Shown: positions 1 through 12,677 of the stretch, one piece after another
How the letters are laid out: every line of letters starts with the position of its first letter
Numbering within the stretch: the first letter of the stretch is position 1
Source of the DNA: Spirogloea muscicola
Lineage: Eukaryota; Streptophyta; Zygnematophyceae; Spirogloeales; Spirogloeaceae
DNA length: 12,677 nucleotides
Assembly (NCBI GenBank): GCA_009602725.1
Contig: WELB01000193.1
Coordinates: 46,400-59,076, forward strand
Direction: 5' to 3'
Notes under the pieces: generated by a model
Databases searched by the model: none
The model's input: the letters and a program-made list of their open reading frames with translations, nothing else
What the model was told of the DNA's origin: nothing
Position numbers and translations under genes: made by a program

Positions 1-4884
<4,884 letters not shown>

Positions 4885-5039
4885 TGTGTTAGGCTGTACA
4901 GCCTGTGTGATGAGTAAATGATGTGAGTATTGTTATTATTACTTCTCAACTAACTCTACAGGCCTGCTCCTAAAGAAAAGCACAGAGACTAATACCTATG
5001 ACTAATTTAGTGTTGGGTCAAATATCTCACAAGGCTCTA

Positions 5040-5044
5040 TGTAA
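5040..5044 (+). promoter_or_regulatory. Possible TGTAA polyadenylation signal
   Basis: TGTAA occurs 156 nt after the stop codon of the collagen-like gene. TGTAA is the usual poly(A) signal of chlorophyte green algae. The pentamer is short and can occur by chance; its distance from the stop is plausible. Confidence 0.35.
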
Positions 5045-5345
5045 TAGACGCCTGTGTCTTGCAACATGGTAGACTTAGCAAGCTGAACGCTTCAATGTAC
5101 ATCTTCACAATGTTTCAAGAGCTGATAGTCAGCCATTGAGCCGCTGGCTATGCCTGATATTGATTGGTGGGTATTGTGACTGTGCTTTCGCACTGGGCAT
5201 CAATACATAATCAAGTTTTGAAAAGACTTCAGCGTGCCAAGGAGGTGTGCCAGACTCGCATCTTCTGAAGGATCCTTGACGTGCTGAGATGAATGGTTGT
5301 GTTTGATTGCGAATCAAGTTATGACATTCACCATTGCTAATAGAC

Positions 5346-5351
5346 TTTATT
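5346..5351 (-). promoter_or_regulatory. Possible AATAAA poly(A) signal for the methyltransferase gene
   Basis: TTTATT on the plus strand reads AATAAA on the minus strand, about 116 nt downstream of the methyltransferase stop codon. No TGTAA was seen on that strand in this intergenic stretch. This is a weak assignment based on position alone. Confidence 0.25.
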
Positions 5352-5466
5352 AAGTTTGTTGGTGATGTCACGAAAGCAGATTGGGATACGCGGCTCAATT
5401 CCCCAGCGACCGAGCCGCCTAAGTTCAATGGGAGATGATAACCAGTAGCTCCACTTGTCGGTTGGG

Positions 5467-7912
5467 CTAACTGGTGGGTTTTTTGGCAGTGAGCATGATG
5501 AATTCGCGGGTTCGCGAGGGTGCATAACTCTCAAAGCCGCATGCGAGGCACAGCTCCTCCAGCTCCTCGGGCTCCCAGTACTTCATGATCCCGCCGCTCT
5601 GATTCTGTGCCATAGCCTGGAAATTTAACCAACAAATAACAGTAGGGAGTAAGTGAGAAGACAACCAATAATGGTTTGTCCAAGGTCATACCCAATCGGC
5701 TTTTCAAAACGCAATGCAACTCCTGCAATTAAAGTTGCTGGCAGATGTTTGACACCATGCAGAATGTGGGTCTTTTGTTGAAATAATCTGTAATTTCAAT
5801 ACAGATTATATTGAATAATCTGCAAACAGCGACAGCAACGACGGCATGGGCGGCAGCGGCAGAGACCCTGCGGAGGGGTTTAAAGAGCTCGTCGGCAAAG
5901 GGCGCCTGCCGCGCCAGAAACGTCGTCGCCACGAATACCCCGCCAGGTCGCAGCACACGGCTGATCTCCGCGACCTGCTCAGGCCATGGCCGCAGTCAGA
6001 GGCCGAAGATCAAGGTGAGAGTCCGCGCTCAAAAATAAAGCAGGAAATCAAGAGCATCAGAAGACTCATTCATCTCTAGATGTTGCATTTGATGCAGGTT
6101 GCGTTGGCCTTTGTTGTAAACTGGCAAGCTCAGCCGCTCACTGCATTTGCTGGTGAGGGCCAGCAGTGCAGCGCCGCGCCAGCATGCACGGCGTCTAGCG
6201 AGCCTGTCTCAAAGGGCAGTCGTGCCACATCAGCCCGCACCAACGCGATTGGTCTGCACCACAGTTCAGGAGCAAGCAAAGCTTTACCGGCGGCTGCAAC
6301 CGAGCAAATCAGCAGAGTCCAAACAAGTTGCAGTTCCAATGTAGCTGATTAGCTGACTCAATTGTCTCTTGCAGAAACATCCATGCCCTCTTGTACTTGT
6401 TTGATAGAGCCGATGTGGCAACTGAACTTATCACTAATGATCTCCTGTGACAGTCATGGCTACAAGTGGATAAGATGGGGGTCCGGGGAAGACTGGGGTA
6501 CTGCGAAGGTGCTCACGCCGCGGCGAGAGAGGGGTCGTCACGGATGAAGCCTGAAGCCTGGCGCAGCATGGCTTCCGAGAAGTCGGATGCGAGCACGGCC
6601 GAGTAGGCACCGCTCGCCGCAAAGCGCCGTGCGAAAAGGCCGCTGCCGCAGGAGGCATCCAGGAGCATGCCGCCGCCGCCGGCGGCAGCCGGCGCCAGGT
6701 GGGTTTGCGCCATACGAAACTGCGGGACCAACAGCCGCAACGGTGGACCCAGTGGGCTCACGCATGCCCTCAACAGCAAAACTGGTAAAGGTAGGGGCTG
6801 AGAAAGGCGTGACGAAGGAGCAGAGGAAGATAGAGCCTTCCAGTAGAGGGCGATGGCTGCGATCGGCCAGCCCAGAAAAGGATCGACAAAGTCTGAAGGT
6901 GCCAGAAAGAGCTCAAGGAGCAGGGGCAGAGGAGGGGTGGAGGGATGGAGGCACAACCTCTTCATCTGCGCCCGGGAAGCCGGCGCGCGCAAACGACTGG
7001 CGCCATCCGCGCTCGTAGGCAAACGACACCAGCGGACTCCTGCACACCGACGCGCAGAACAAGGTGAGAGCCAGCCACCAGGCGAAACTGGAAGGTTGCG
7101 CTGCTGACCTGCCGCGAGCTGACAGGGAGAGGAGGGAGGTGGAGTGACGCGGGTGAAAATCTGGAAGAGGAAGGAGGACTGAAGGAGCTGGGCACCGGAA
7201 GAGCTCGGTCCCAGGCAGGCGAGGCGCCTGGTACGAGGTCGCGCCGCTGGTGACGGTGAGGTCGAGGTAGCCGCCGCGCGACGAGTACGCGCGGCGGCAG
7301 CGTGGGCACCAGAAGCCCGACCGCTGGATCGCCAGCTGGGTCAAGCCGGCGGGGCCCGTACGGTCGAGCGTGCGGTAGCAGATCGGGCAGGCCAGGAGCT
7401 CCCGCTGCTGCTGCTGCGCGCCGGGCCCACCGCTTCCGCTGCCCTCCTCCGTCCTCCGTGCCTGCAGCTTTAGCGAAAGGCCAGCAGCATCAGCAGCGGC
7501 GACGGCCACGCTCGATGCCAGCCGGCGCCGGTCTGGCAAAGGCTTGCAGCATGGCAAGAACAGAAGCTCCTCCAGTAGAGGGCAACGGCTGTGAGTGGCC
7601 AGCCCAGGAAAAGAGTATTAAGCTAAACCCTTGACAGAGAAGCGTTAAGGTATGCAGGGAAGGCAGTGGCTGCCAAGGACGACGAGTCGATACCTGCTCC
7701 GCGGCGGTCCGTGTCGCGGCCGGAGGCGCGGCGGCCGAGCACAGGATGCGGGCGCGACGTGGGCGCCCAGTTGGCGAGCGGGGCCGAGCTGGGCGGACGC
7801 GGCGGCAGCTCGGGACGGGGAGTCGGGGGGCTGCCAGGCCAGGACCCGCCTCTGGGCAGGTGCCGCTCTTCATGAAGTATGTTGGGCTGGAGGCCGCCAG
7901 CGGCGCCCCCAT
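5467..7912 (-). CDS. Plastid SAM-dependent methyltransferase, At1g78140/At2g41040 type (7 exons)
   Basis: Exons (minus): 7912-7694, 7461-7196, 7039-6958, 6719-6517, 6253-6142, 5974-5867 and 5616-5467; all junctions are GT-AG and give 379 residues. The start is the first ATG after an in-frame TGA. Residues 1-60 are rich in Ser, Arg, Pro and Ala and end at ARILCSAA, like a chloroplast transit peptide. C98-P-I-C101 and C125-P-R-C128 form a Trm112-like zinc ribbon. SAM-binding motif I is LLDASCGSG (208-216), the acidic residue is D235, and RADVARLPF, HAGAALHCWPSP and ISRVLRPGGVFVATTF follow. These blocks match the plant family of putative plastid (plastoglobule) methyltransferases in order and length. 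The substrate is uncertain; a UbiE-like prenylquinone or phytyl-related role is sometimes suggested. The fold and family are secure; the reaction is inferred. Introns 1 and 3 carry a shared repeat. Confidence 0.93.
6827..6903 (-). repeat. Dispersed repeat copy A, in methyltransferase intron 3
   Basis: It lies in the 238-nt intron 6957-6720. On the minus strand it reads ACCTTCAGACTTTGTC, then TTTTCTGGGCTGGCCGATCG, then CAGCCATCGCCCTCTACTGG. Over a 42-nt core it matches copy B at 35 positions, and its upstream half matches copy C. Read in frame the core gives FLGWPIAAIALYWK. Confidence 0.7.
7040..7195 (-). other. Stop-free 156-nt intron 2 of the methyltransferase gene
   Basis: The donor is TTCCG|GTGCCC and the acceptor GTGCAG|GAGTCC; splicing joins ELFR to SPLVSF exactly as in plant homologues. 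The length is a multiple of three and no stop occurs in the reading frame, so retention would insert 52 residues including a hydrophobic stretch (FAWWLALTLFCASVC). Confidence 0.75.
7561..7620 (-). repeat. Dispersed repeat copy B, in methyltransferase intron 1
   Basis: It lies in the 232-nt intron 7693-7462. On the minus strand it reads TTTTCCTGGGCTGGCCACTC, then ACAGCCGTTGCCCTCTACTG. It aligns without gaps to copy A over 42 nt (7 mismatches). Read in frame it gives FLGWPLTAVALYWR. Confidence 0.7.
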
Positions 7913-8178
7913 GGCCGTCGCTGGCAGCGCCCGAGTGTCGGCGTTGGCCGCGACAATGGCGATCCTGAGCAGCGGCGGTGGCGGTCAACCCGCGGCTGAG
8001 GCCGGTTGGGCTGCCAGTCCTTGGCGGCGCAGTCTCGGCGGCGCGGCGCTGGAGGGACACAGCGGAGCCTTGCTGCGGCGCAAGCTGCTGATGGATTGCG
8101 AGGATGGCTGGAAACAAGGGGTTTGGGGAGACCGAGGACAAGGGGGGGAGGAGGGGGAGAGAGCGGGAGAAGAGGAGG

Positions 8179-8182
<4 letters not shown>

Positions 8183-8272
<90 letters not shown>

Positions 8273-8273
8273 N

Positions 8274-8318
<45 letters not shown>

Positions 8319-8361
8319 AGCCAGAGAGAGAGAGAGAGAGAGAGAGCCAGACGCAGAGAGA
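8183..8361 (+). repeat. (GA)n microsatellite with one N, upstream of the methyltransferase start
   Basis: Near-perfect GA dinucleotides run from about 8183 to 8316, with an N at 8273. CCAGCCAG breaks the tract, a second GA run covers about 8323-8346, then GCCAGACGC and a short third GA run follow. On the methyltransferase coding strand this is a CT/TC tract about 270-450 nt upstream of the ATG, where it may lie in the promoter or 5' UTR. CT-rich or GAGA-type tracts occur near plant promoters. The N makes the true length uncertain. Confidence 0.95.
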
Positions 8362-8407
8362 GGGGAGGCGGGAGGTGGAGGGGCACTGTGGCCTGCTCCA
8401 AGGCTGA

Positions 8408-8413
8408 CACGTG
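8408..8413. promoter_or_regulatory. G-box (CACGTG)
   Basis: GACACGTGGC contains the palindromic CACGTG core and the ACGTGGC form favoured by plant bZIP and bHLH factors. It lies about 500 nt upstream of the methyltransferase ATG, beyond the GA tract. G-boxes are common in light- and stress-responsive promoters. A hexamer is expected by chance at low frequency, so this is only suggestive. Confidence 0.3.
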
Positions 8414-8607
8414 GCCAGCAGATTGCAGGCAGTTGGACCAGTCAACCCATAGTTCGGTCAAACCGCAAAGTCCACTGCCCTGCACATCACCCACTTGGCG
8501 CTATAGCTTTGTTTTTGTCTCTAATGATAGCCACTTAGGAGATCAGTTAGTGATTGTCGTCTCATACTGGACACCCCACTTGGGCTTCGTCCAGCCTTTA
8601 TTCGCAA

Positions 8608-8675
8608 ACTCTGTTCAGATTCTTCTCTGGACTGGCCCCCCCCAGCCACCGCCCTCTCCTAGAAGCGTCATTCTT
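8608..8675 (+). repeat. Dispersed repeat copy E (plus orientation)
   Basis: The sequence around TTCTCTGGACTGGCC, then CCAGCCACCGCCCTCTCCTA, matches the minus-strand core of copies A and B, but on the plus strand. The coding frame seen in A and B is broken by a C-run and a stop, so this copy is degenerate. Confidence 0.55.
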
Positions 8676-8678
8676 CTC

Positions 8679-8735
8679 GTTCTTTGGGCTGGCCACACTG
8701 GCTGGCCCTTGGTAATAGCTGCCTCTATTTCACAA
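8679..8735 (+). repeat. Weak dispersed repeat copy D (plus orientation)
   Basis: It contains TTTGGGCTGGCCACAC, close to the TCCTGGGCTGGCCACTC of copy B, directly after copy E. Beyond that stretch similarity fades, with a second GGCTGGCC six bases on. It may be a tandem partial copy. Confidence 0.35.
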
Positions 8736-8780
8736 CCAAGCATCTGCTGTGGAAGCAAGCGCGGCCAGATTAACTGGTTG

Positions 8781-8826
8781 CTGGGATAAGCCAGCCCAAA
8801 GGAATGGACAAGGTCTGAAGGAGCCG
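8781..8826 (-). repeat. Dispersed repeat copy C (minus orientation)
   Basis: On the minus strand it reads GGCTCCTTCAGACCTTGTCC, then ATTCCTTTGGGCTGGC. This closely matches the upstream half of copy A (GGCACCTTCAGACTTTGTCG, then ATCC and GGGCTGGC). It is inverted relative to copies D and E, about 50-200 nt away. Confidence 0.6.
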
Positions 8827-8841
8827 GAGTGCTAAGAACTG

Positions 8842-10737
8842 AGACTGCAGCAAGCAGACTCTCAGTAACCTCTAGTCAGTACATGCAAGTCTGACTAGCT
8901 AGCAGGCGGAAAGACGTCGCCCTGACGGAAGCCGGAGGCCGCCGCCAAAGCGCGTGTGGACTGTGGATAGCCTTCATTGCCGTTTGAGCTAAGATGGCAA
9001 CTTGGCCCGGTTTTTCGACTACAAACGTAGTGCACCTTATCGGCCCCCTAGATAACGTGATCCTGACCAATTCGTGTTGTGCACCACAAGTGCCAGAGTC
9101 GCTCATTCGTGCCATGCCACGATGACAAAGACAAAGTTGATGTCATTTCCCACGATGCCGTGAAGTCAGATGAATGAACGAATGACTGCTCCTGCTCAAG
9201 TGTGAATAGCTCATCCCTCTCCTGCTCGACAACCTGTCCTGTTATCCTGCGCCTTACCATATCTCTCACAATTTGACAACTGCTTGTCTCCTTTTCAGTA
9301 CTGCTGCAAGTGCGCGCGCATCGTGCTTTCGCAGCAGGAAGGGCTCATAGCCAGAGGGCTGAGCAGAGAAGATACCAAAATGCTGCGAAGTGAGAAGTTG
9401 CCAACAATGCCACTCACATATTGTGGTGAAAGCTTGTGATTGCTCTTTCCATGGATTATGGGGTCGAGCTTGGGAACTTCACACGCGGCGTGCTCCTCCG
9501 CCGTCGTCAGGGCCCCATACTTTGACATTCTCAGCAACCAGCTCGTCCTTGCGGCCACTCACTCAAACTGTGACCAGGGCAACGACTTCGTGATCAACTT
9601 CCGCTCTCAGTCCGCTCGTCACGAAGAAAGACAACCTCCCACAATGCAGCAGGCCGTCACGGTGCAACGTAGCTGCTGAGTTCCTCTTGGACTGGTCCGG
9701 TGGAGAAGCTCACGCCCTCGGAGTGCACATGCCCTTCGATAGTACGTTCGTCGTTGAAGAGATTGCGGAGTCATGACAGCCTCAACGTGCACATTGATAA
9801 TGAGCGAAGCGCATCGACGAGCACGGAGCTTCCCAGCTAGCAACTAAGGCGAAGACGCGCTCTTCTTGCGCCTCTCCATGACACACAAGAGTGAAGCGAG
9901 GGAGGCTGTATACCTCATGGTCGGGCGAAAATGAGTATCTATTGGGAAGTGAAGATTGACTGCTGAATGATTGCGTTTGCACAGGGGGAGGCTTGAGCTA
10001 CGTTGACAAGTTTGGCTACTTGTTGTTGGGGTTAGCAGGCGGTAAGGTACGCAACCCTCCTCCAAGCTGTGCAAGCCCAAGCAGATACATCAAGTAGCTA
10101 TACAATGGTATTAGAGTTACTGTGGTGAGAGCGTCAACCTTACATGAAGAACGGTGACTCCAGCCACATTGTGCTCGATATGCCATTGCTTCCTGTCATC
10201 CTATTTTTGTATGACAATATCAGCGATGACTTGTCAAAACACGCATAGAGTATAATCATGACCTCTTAATCTGACCTCTGACAAAAGTCAGGACAATCCC
10301 AACATTCTCAAGAAAGCATGGCATGACGTTTAAAGCATGCTTAAAGGTTTGACAGCCACTGCCTACCAGATGTGACACAGCAGTCACTTTGAGAAATTTA
10401 TGTCTTACTTGAAGGAATAGCTGATTTCACTTTGATTTGCTCAGGATTTGTAAGTTTTCACGAGTGCTTGGCACTGCTCTCAACAAAAACCTTGTACAGT
10501 GTATGCACTGCTGCACCTGCAGATCTCTACAATAAGACTGGCACGACTTGCAAATCGCTCATTGGCGCGCACTGTCTACTTTCATATTAACAGCCTCCAT
10601 GAGAGGGTAAGAGCTTGGTAATATCCAAGCCAACGTGTAAAGGTGACCAACATAAGGTAACAGGATCAGTAAGGCAAGGAGTAACAGTAAGTAATTAAGC
10701 TGGGAGAGAAGGCGGCTGCTCCACCAAAATCTCAACT
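8842..10737. other. About 1.9 kb without a supportable gene
   Basis: This stretch lies between the methyltransferase upstream region and the 3' end of the PHD gene. Both strands show only short open stretches broken by stops. A few plus-strand pieces between about 9120 and 9840 look protein-like (for example FDILSNQLVLAATHSNC and FDSTFVVEEIAES) but are in different frames and match nothing I recognise. The AT-richer part at 10085-10737 probably contains the PHD 3' UTR. I see no RNA gene or clear terminal repeats. Confidence 0.5.
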
Positions 10738-12597
10738 TCAGCAGTTTGCAAGCCCCTCTCCTGTTGATGTGCCAGCGGCAGCGCCGCCAGCATCCTCTAC
10801 GCAGTTGGCACAGGCGAAGAAGCGCAGAGCTGGTATGGGGTCCGAGTCACCAATGCCGTGGCACCGTGTGTGCTGCCACGTGCCGCAGGCATCGCACGCG
10901 AGCATCCGCTCGCCATCGTCATCGGCTGCGCCGCAGCCGGCGCAGCTCACCACCCAGCCTCCAGCACCTCCCTGGTACCGCCACTCGCTGCGCATGTCGA
11001 GGAAAATCTTGAACTCCAAGAAATTAACCACTGGAGGTGACTACGAGTGTGGCTTTAGAGATAATTTAAGAATGTGGCTTCAGCAGTCAGGAGTAAGAGG
11101 TTTGTGGGCTCCAAGACATGGGCAGCAGTAGAGGAGGAAGGAGGAAAGCCGGAGGAGGCAGGACTTGCAGCCGACAGGACCAGCAACGCGAGCGGACTCT
11201 ATGGTGCGATGGAGATAGTGGAGGTGGCAGCTGCAAGCGTGTGGCACCTTTCATGGTCGGCGTTGGTGGTCTCAACGTCGAGCGTGCTCCCCGACTCGGT
11301 GCTCACAAAGAGCAGGTCCTCGTCGTCCGCGTCCAGGCCGACGATGCGCTCCACCTGCCGCTCACCCCGGCCGCCAGTCGTGAGAAAACAGCGGCCGAGA
11401 GGGCAGAAGCAGCAGCACATGGGTGGCGGCGTCGACAGCGGCGGCGGACCCGGAGGGCGCTGAGAGCAGGGTAGATTCTGCGCGCAGCGTGCTGGAGCTC
11501 GACACGGAGGTCCCCAACGCTGGCGTGCGCCGGCAGCACAACCTGCAATGGTGGCGGCCACCGCAACGGGGTCTCGCCCTCTAGTCGCAACCTGCAGTCC
11601 ACAGCTGCATTTTGTCGGCCTGCGCCACGCTTACGTCTGCCAGCTGATAGTAAGCTGGCTTTGATCCAGATTGAGCTGACATAGCCAGCACTGAGCTTCC
11701 GTGCTCACTGGCAGGAGAGGCGGAGCAGGTGGTCGTCATCGTCGCCGTCGTCGTCGTCGTCAGCTGTGCCGCCGCCGCGGCATGCGGCAGCAGGCAGGCG
11801 CTCGGCGCCGTTGCCGAAGGAGCGCCCCTCCTTGACAAACTGCGGCAGCGGTGGCCAGGCAAGACGTCACTGGCGTGCCCAATTGAGAGCGGGCCTGGAG
11901 ACAGCAAGGTGGGTAAGCGGAGGAGGTAGGGAGGAGGGAGGGAGGCTGAGAGGAGCGAGAGGCGCTGACATGCTTGACGTCGAGGACCACGCGGGCGGCG
12001 CGCAGCAGCGGCGCAAGCGCCGGCGCCGCAGCTGGCGCAGCCAGCAGCACCCGGTGGTACACCACCTCGATGTCCGCCTGCGCCTCCGCAGCGCTCGGCC
12101 CGTCATCGTCGCCACCGCCGGCATGCTCGCGGAGCCGCGGCTCCTGCGAGAGGCCCGCTGCTTGGTGTCAGCGCGCCAACATGGGCATCGCCGCATTGGC
12201 GGCAGCCATGGTGGACCTTGTCAGAGGGCCCGAGTCTGGCAGTACGCACATTATCTTTGGTCGGCGTGGCGGGGCCGTAGTCGAGCGGGACGAGGCCAAA
12301 CTCGAGCACTTTGGATGCAGCGCCGGCCGTGCGCTTAACGATGTACCCGTTGATCTGCCGGTCGCCCAGCGTCTTGAGCACGTGGTCCAGTAGGCCCGTG
12401 TCACCGATCTGCAGCCGCAGCAACATGCGTCACTACCAGATTTCTGTTATAAGGTAAGGTCCAACAGCTAAGCTTCCGGCGATGACTGCGGCGCCGCGGC
12501 CGCCGCTGGTCACTGCGGTGGTTCGATTGCGAAGGCCGGCGGCGGCGGCAGCGGCGGACCGTGAGGCGCGCCGCGGCGCGGACGTCGTGGCGCGGCA

Positions 12598-12600
<3 letters not shown>
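10738..12600 (-). CDS. MS1/MMD1-like PHD-finger protein (5' partial, 7 exons)
   Basis: Exons (minus): 12600-12560, 12408-12250, 12143-11970, 11839-11709, 11591-11450, 11354-11248 and 10987-10738 (TGA); 333 residues are visible. In order: VPRHDVRAAARL, then IGDTGLLDHVLKTLGD and GYIVKRT; ARVVLDVKHFVKE; VVLPAHASVGDLRVE; and a C-terminal PHD with C266, C269, C282, C285, H290, C293, C310 and C313, including DDDGERMLACDACGTWQHTRC. This is the block order of the plant nuclear family MS1, MMD1/DUET and At1g33420, whose PHD fingers are chromatin- or transcription-linked; in angiosperms MS1 and MMD1 act in male meiosis and pollen or tapetum development. An acidic run (DDDDDGDDDD) is an extra. The 5' end runs into the poly-T; the two G before GTG fit the Trp of a WVPR motif. 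The 95-nt intron 11449-11355 has a poor pyrimidine tract and is the weakest junction. Confidence 0.9.
11732..11763 (-). repeat. Trinucleotide (GAC/GTC) repeat encoding an acidic run in the PHD protein
   Basis: The plus strand shows repeated GTC with ATC and GCC interruptions. On the minus coding strand this gives GAC codons for DDDDDGDDDD, in the exon between the FVKE and VVLPAH blocks. Such runs usually vary in length between strains. Confidence 0.8.

Positions 12601-12677
<77 letters not shown>
12601..12677. repeat. Pure poly-T tract at window end
   Basis: This run of 77 T directly abuts coding sequence of the PHD gene (minus strand). Read on the coding strand it is poly-A followed by the exon, exactly as at the other end of the window. 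It is probably a contig-end artefact. Confidence 0.95.

Larger units (their letters stand above)
4885..5466. other. Intergenic region between two convergent genes
   Basis: These 582 nt separate the stop codons of the plus-strand collagen-like gene and the minus-strand methyltransferase gene. The region is AT-richer than the exons and must hold both 3' UTRs. Apart from candidate poly(A) signals, I see no ORF with coding character, RNA gene or repeat. Confidence 0.6.

Noticed and set aside
6587-7107. Plus-strand open frames across the methyltransferase exons and introns
   Set aside because: They are antisense shadows of GC-rich exons; the minus strand carries the conserved SAM-binding and zinc-ribbon motifs.
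6913-7557. A single uninterrupted minus-strand frame starting at 7557 as the methyltransferase N-terminus
   Set aside because: It reads through intron 2, and its first 32 codons are intron 1. Splicing to the 7912-7694 exon gives a transit peptide and the family's expected junctions.
8183-8361. GA tract with CCAG interruptions as a CRISPR-like or designed repeat array
   Set aside because: No unique spacers and no repeat unit longer than a dinucleotide; it is an ordinary microsatellite.
7746-8789. Long plus-strand open frame with Glu-Arg repeats, and minus-strand Ser-Leu frames over the same DNA
   Set aside because: The frames exist only because GA dinucleotide repeats contain no stops; the tract includes an N and the flanks overlap the methyltransferase first exon on the other strand.
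9295-9558. 87-codon minus-strand open frame
   Set aside because: No recognisable motif, no convincing splice partners, and a plus-strand frame over the same DNA is equally open.

Overview
The window looks like nuclear DNA of a member of the green lineage, most likely a green alga. The evidence is GC-rich exons broken by many short (about 95-510 nt) spliceosomal introns, a plastid-type methyltransferase with a transit-peptide-like N-terminus, a plant MS1/MMD1-type PHD-finger protein, and a degenerate CCCTAAA (plant-type telomere motif) tract. I cannot name the species. No bacterial operon structure, rRNA, tRNA or CRISPR array is visible.

Three multi-exon genes can be rebuilt with consistent splice phases. 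(1) 123-4884, plus strand: an 11-exon gene, open at its 5' end, for a roughly 796-residue protein with a Gly-rich collagen-like start followed by beta-rich, Ig/CARDB-like segments; function unknown. (2) 7912-5467, minus strand: a complete 7-exon gene for a 379-residue plastid methyltransferase of the Arabidopsis At1g78140/At2g41040 type. It is convergent with gene 1, with 582 nt between the stops. (3) 12600-10738, minus strand: a 7-exon gene, open at its 5' end, for a MALE STERILITY1/MMD1-like PHD-finger protein (333 residues visible). It lies upstream of gene 2 in the same orientation.

Between genes 2 and 3 (7913-10737) are a long (GA)n tract containing one N, a G-box, several copies of a short dispersed repeat, and about 1.9 kb in which I see no supportable gene. 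The same repeat also sits inside two introns of the methyltransferase gene, where the differences between copies are mostly conservative at the amino-acid level. This is the most unusual signal in the window.

The window starts with 122 A and ends with 77 T. Both homopolymers cut into real coding sequence, so both probably mark assembly or base-calling artefacts at contig ends. The three genes have no evident shared pathway.
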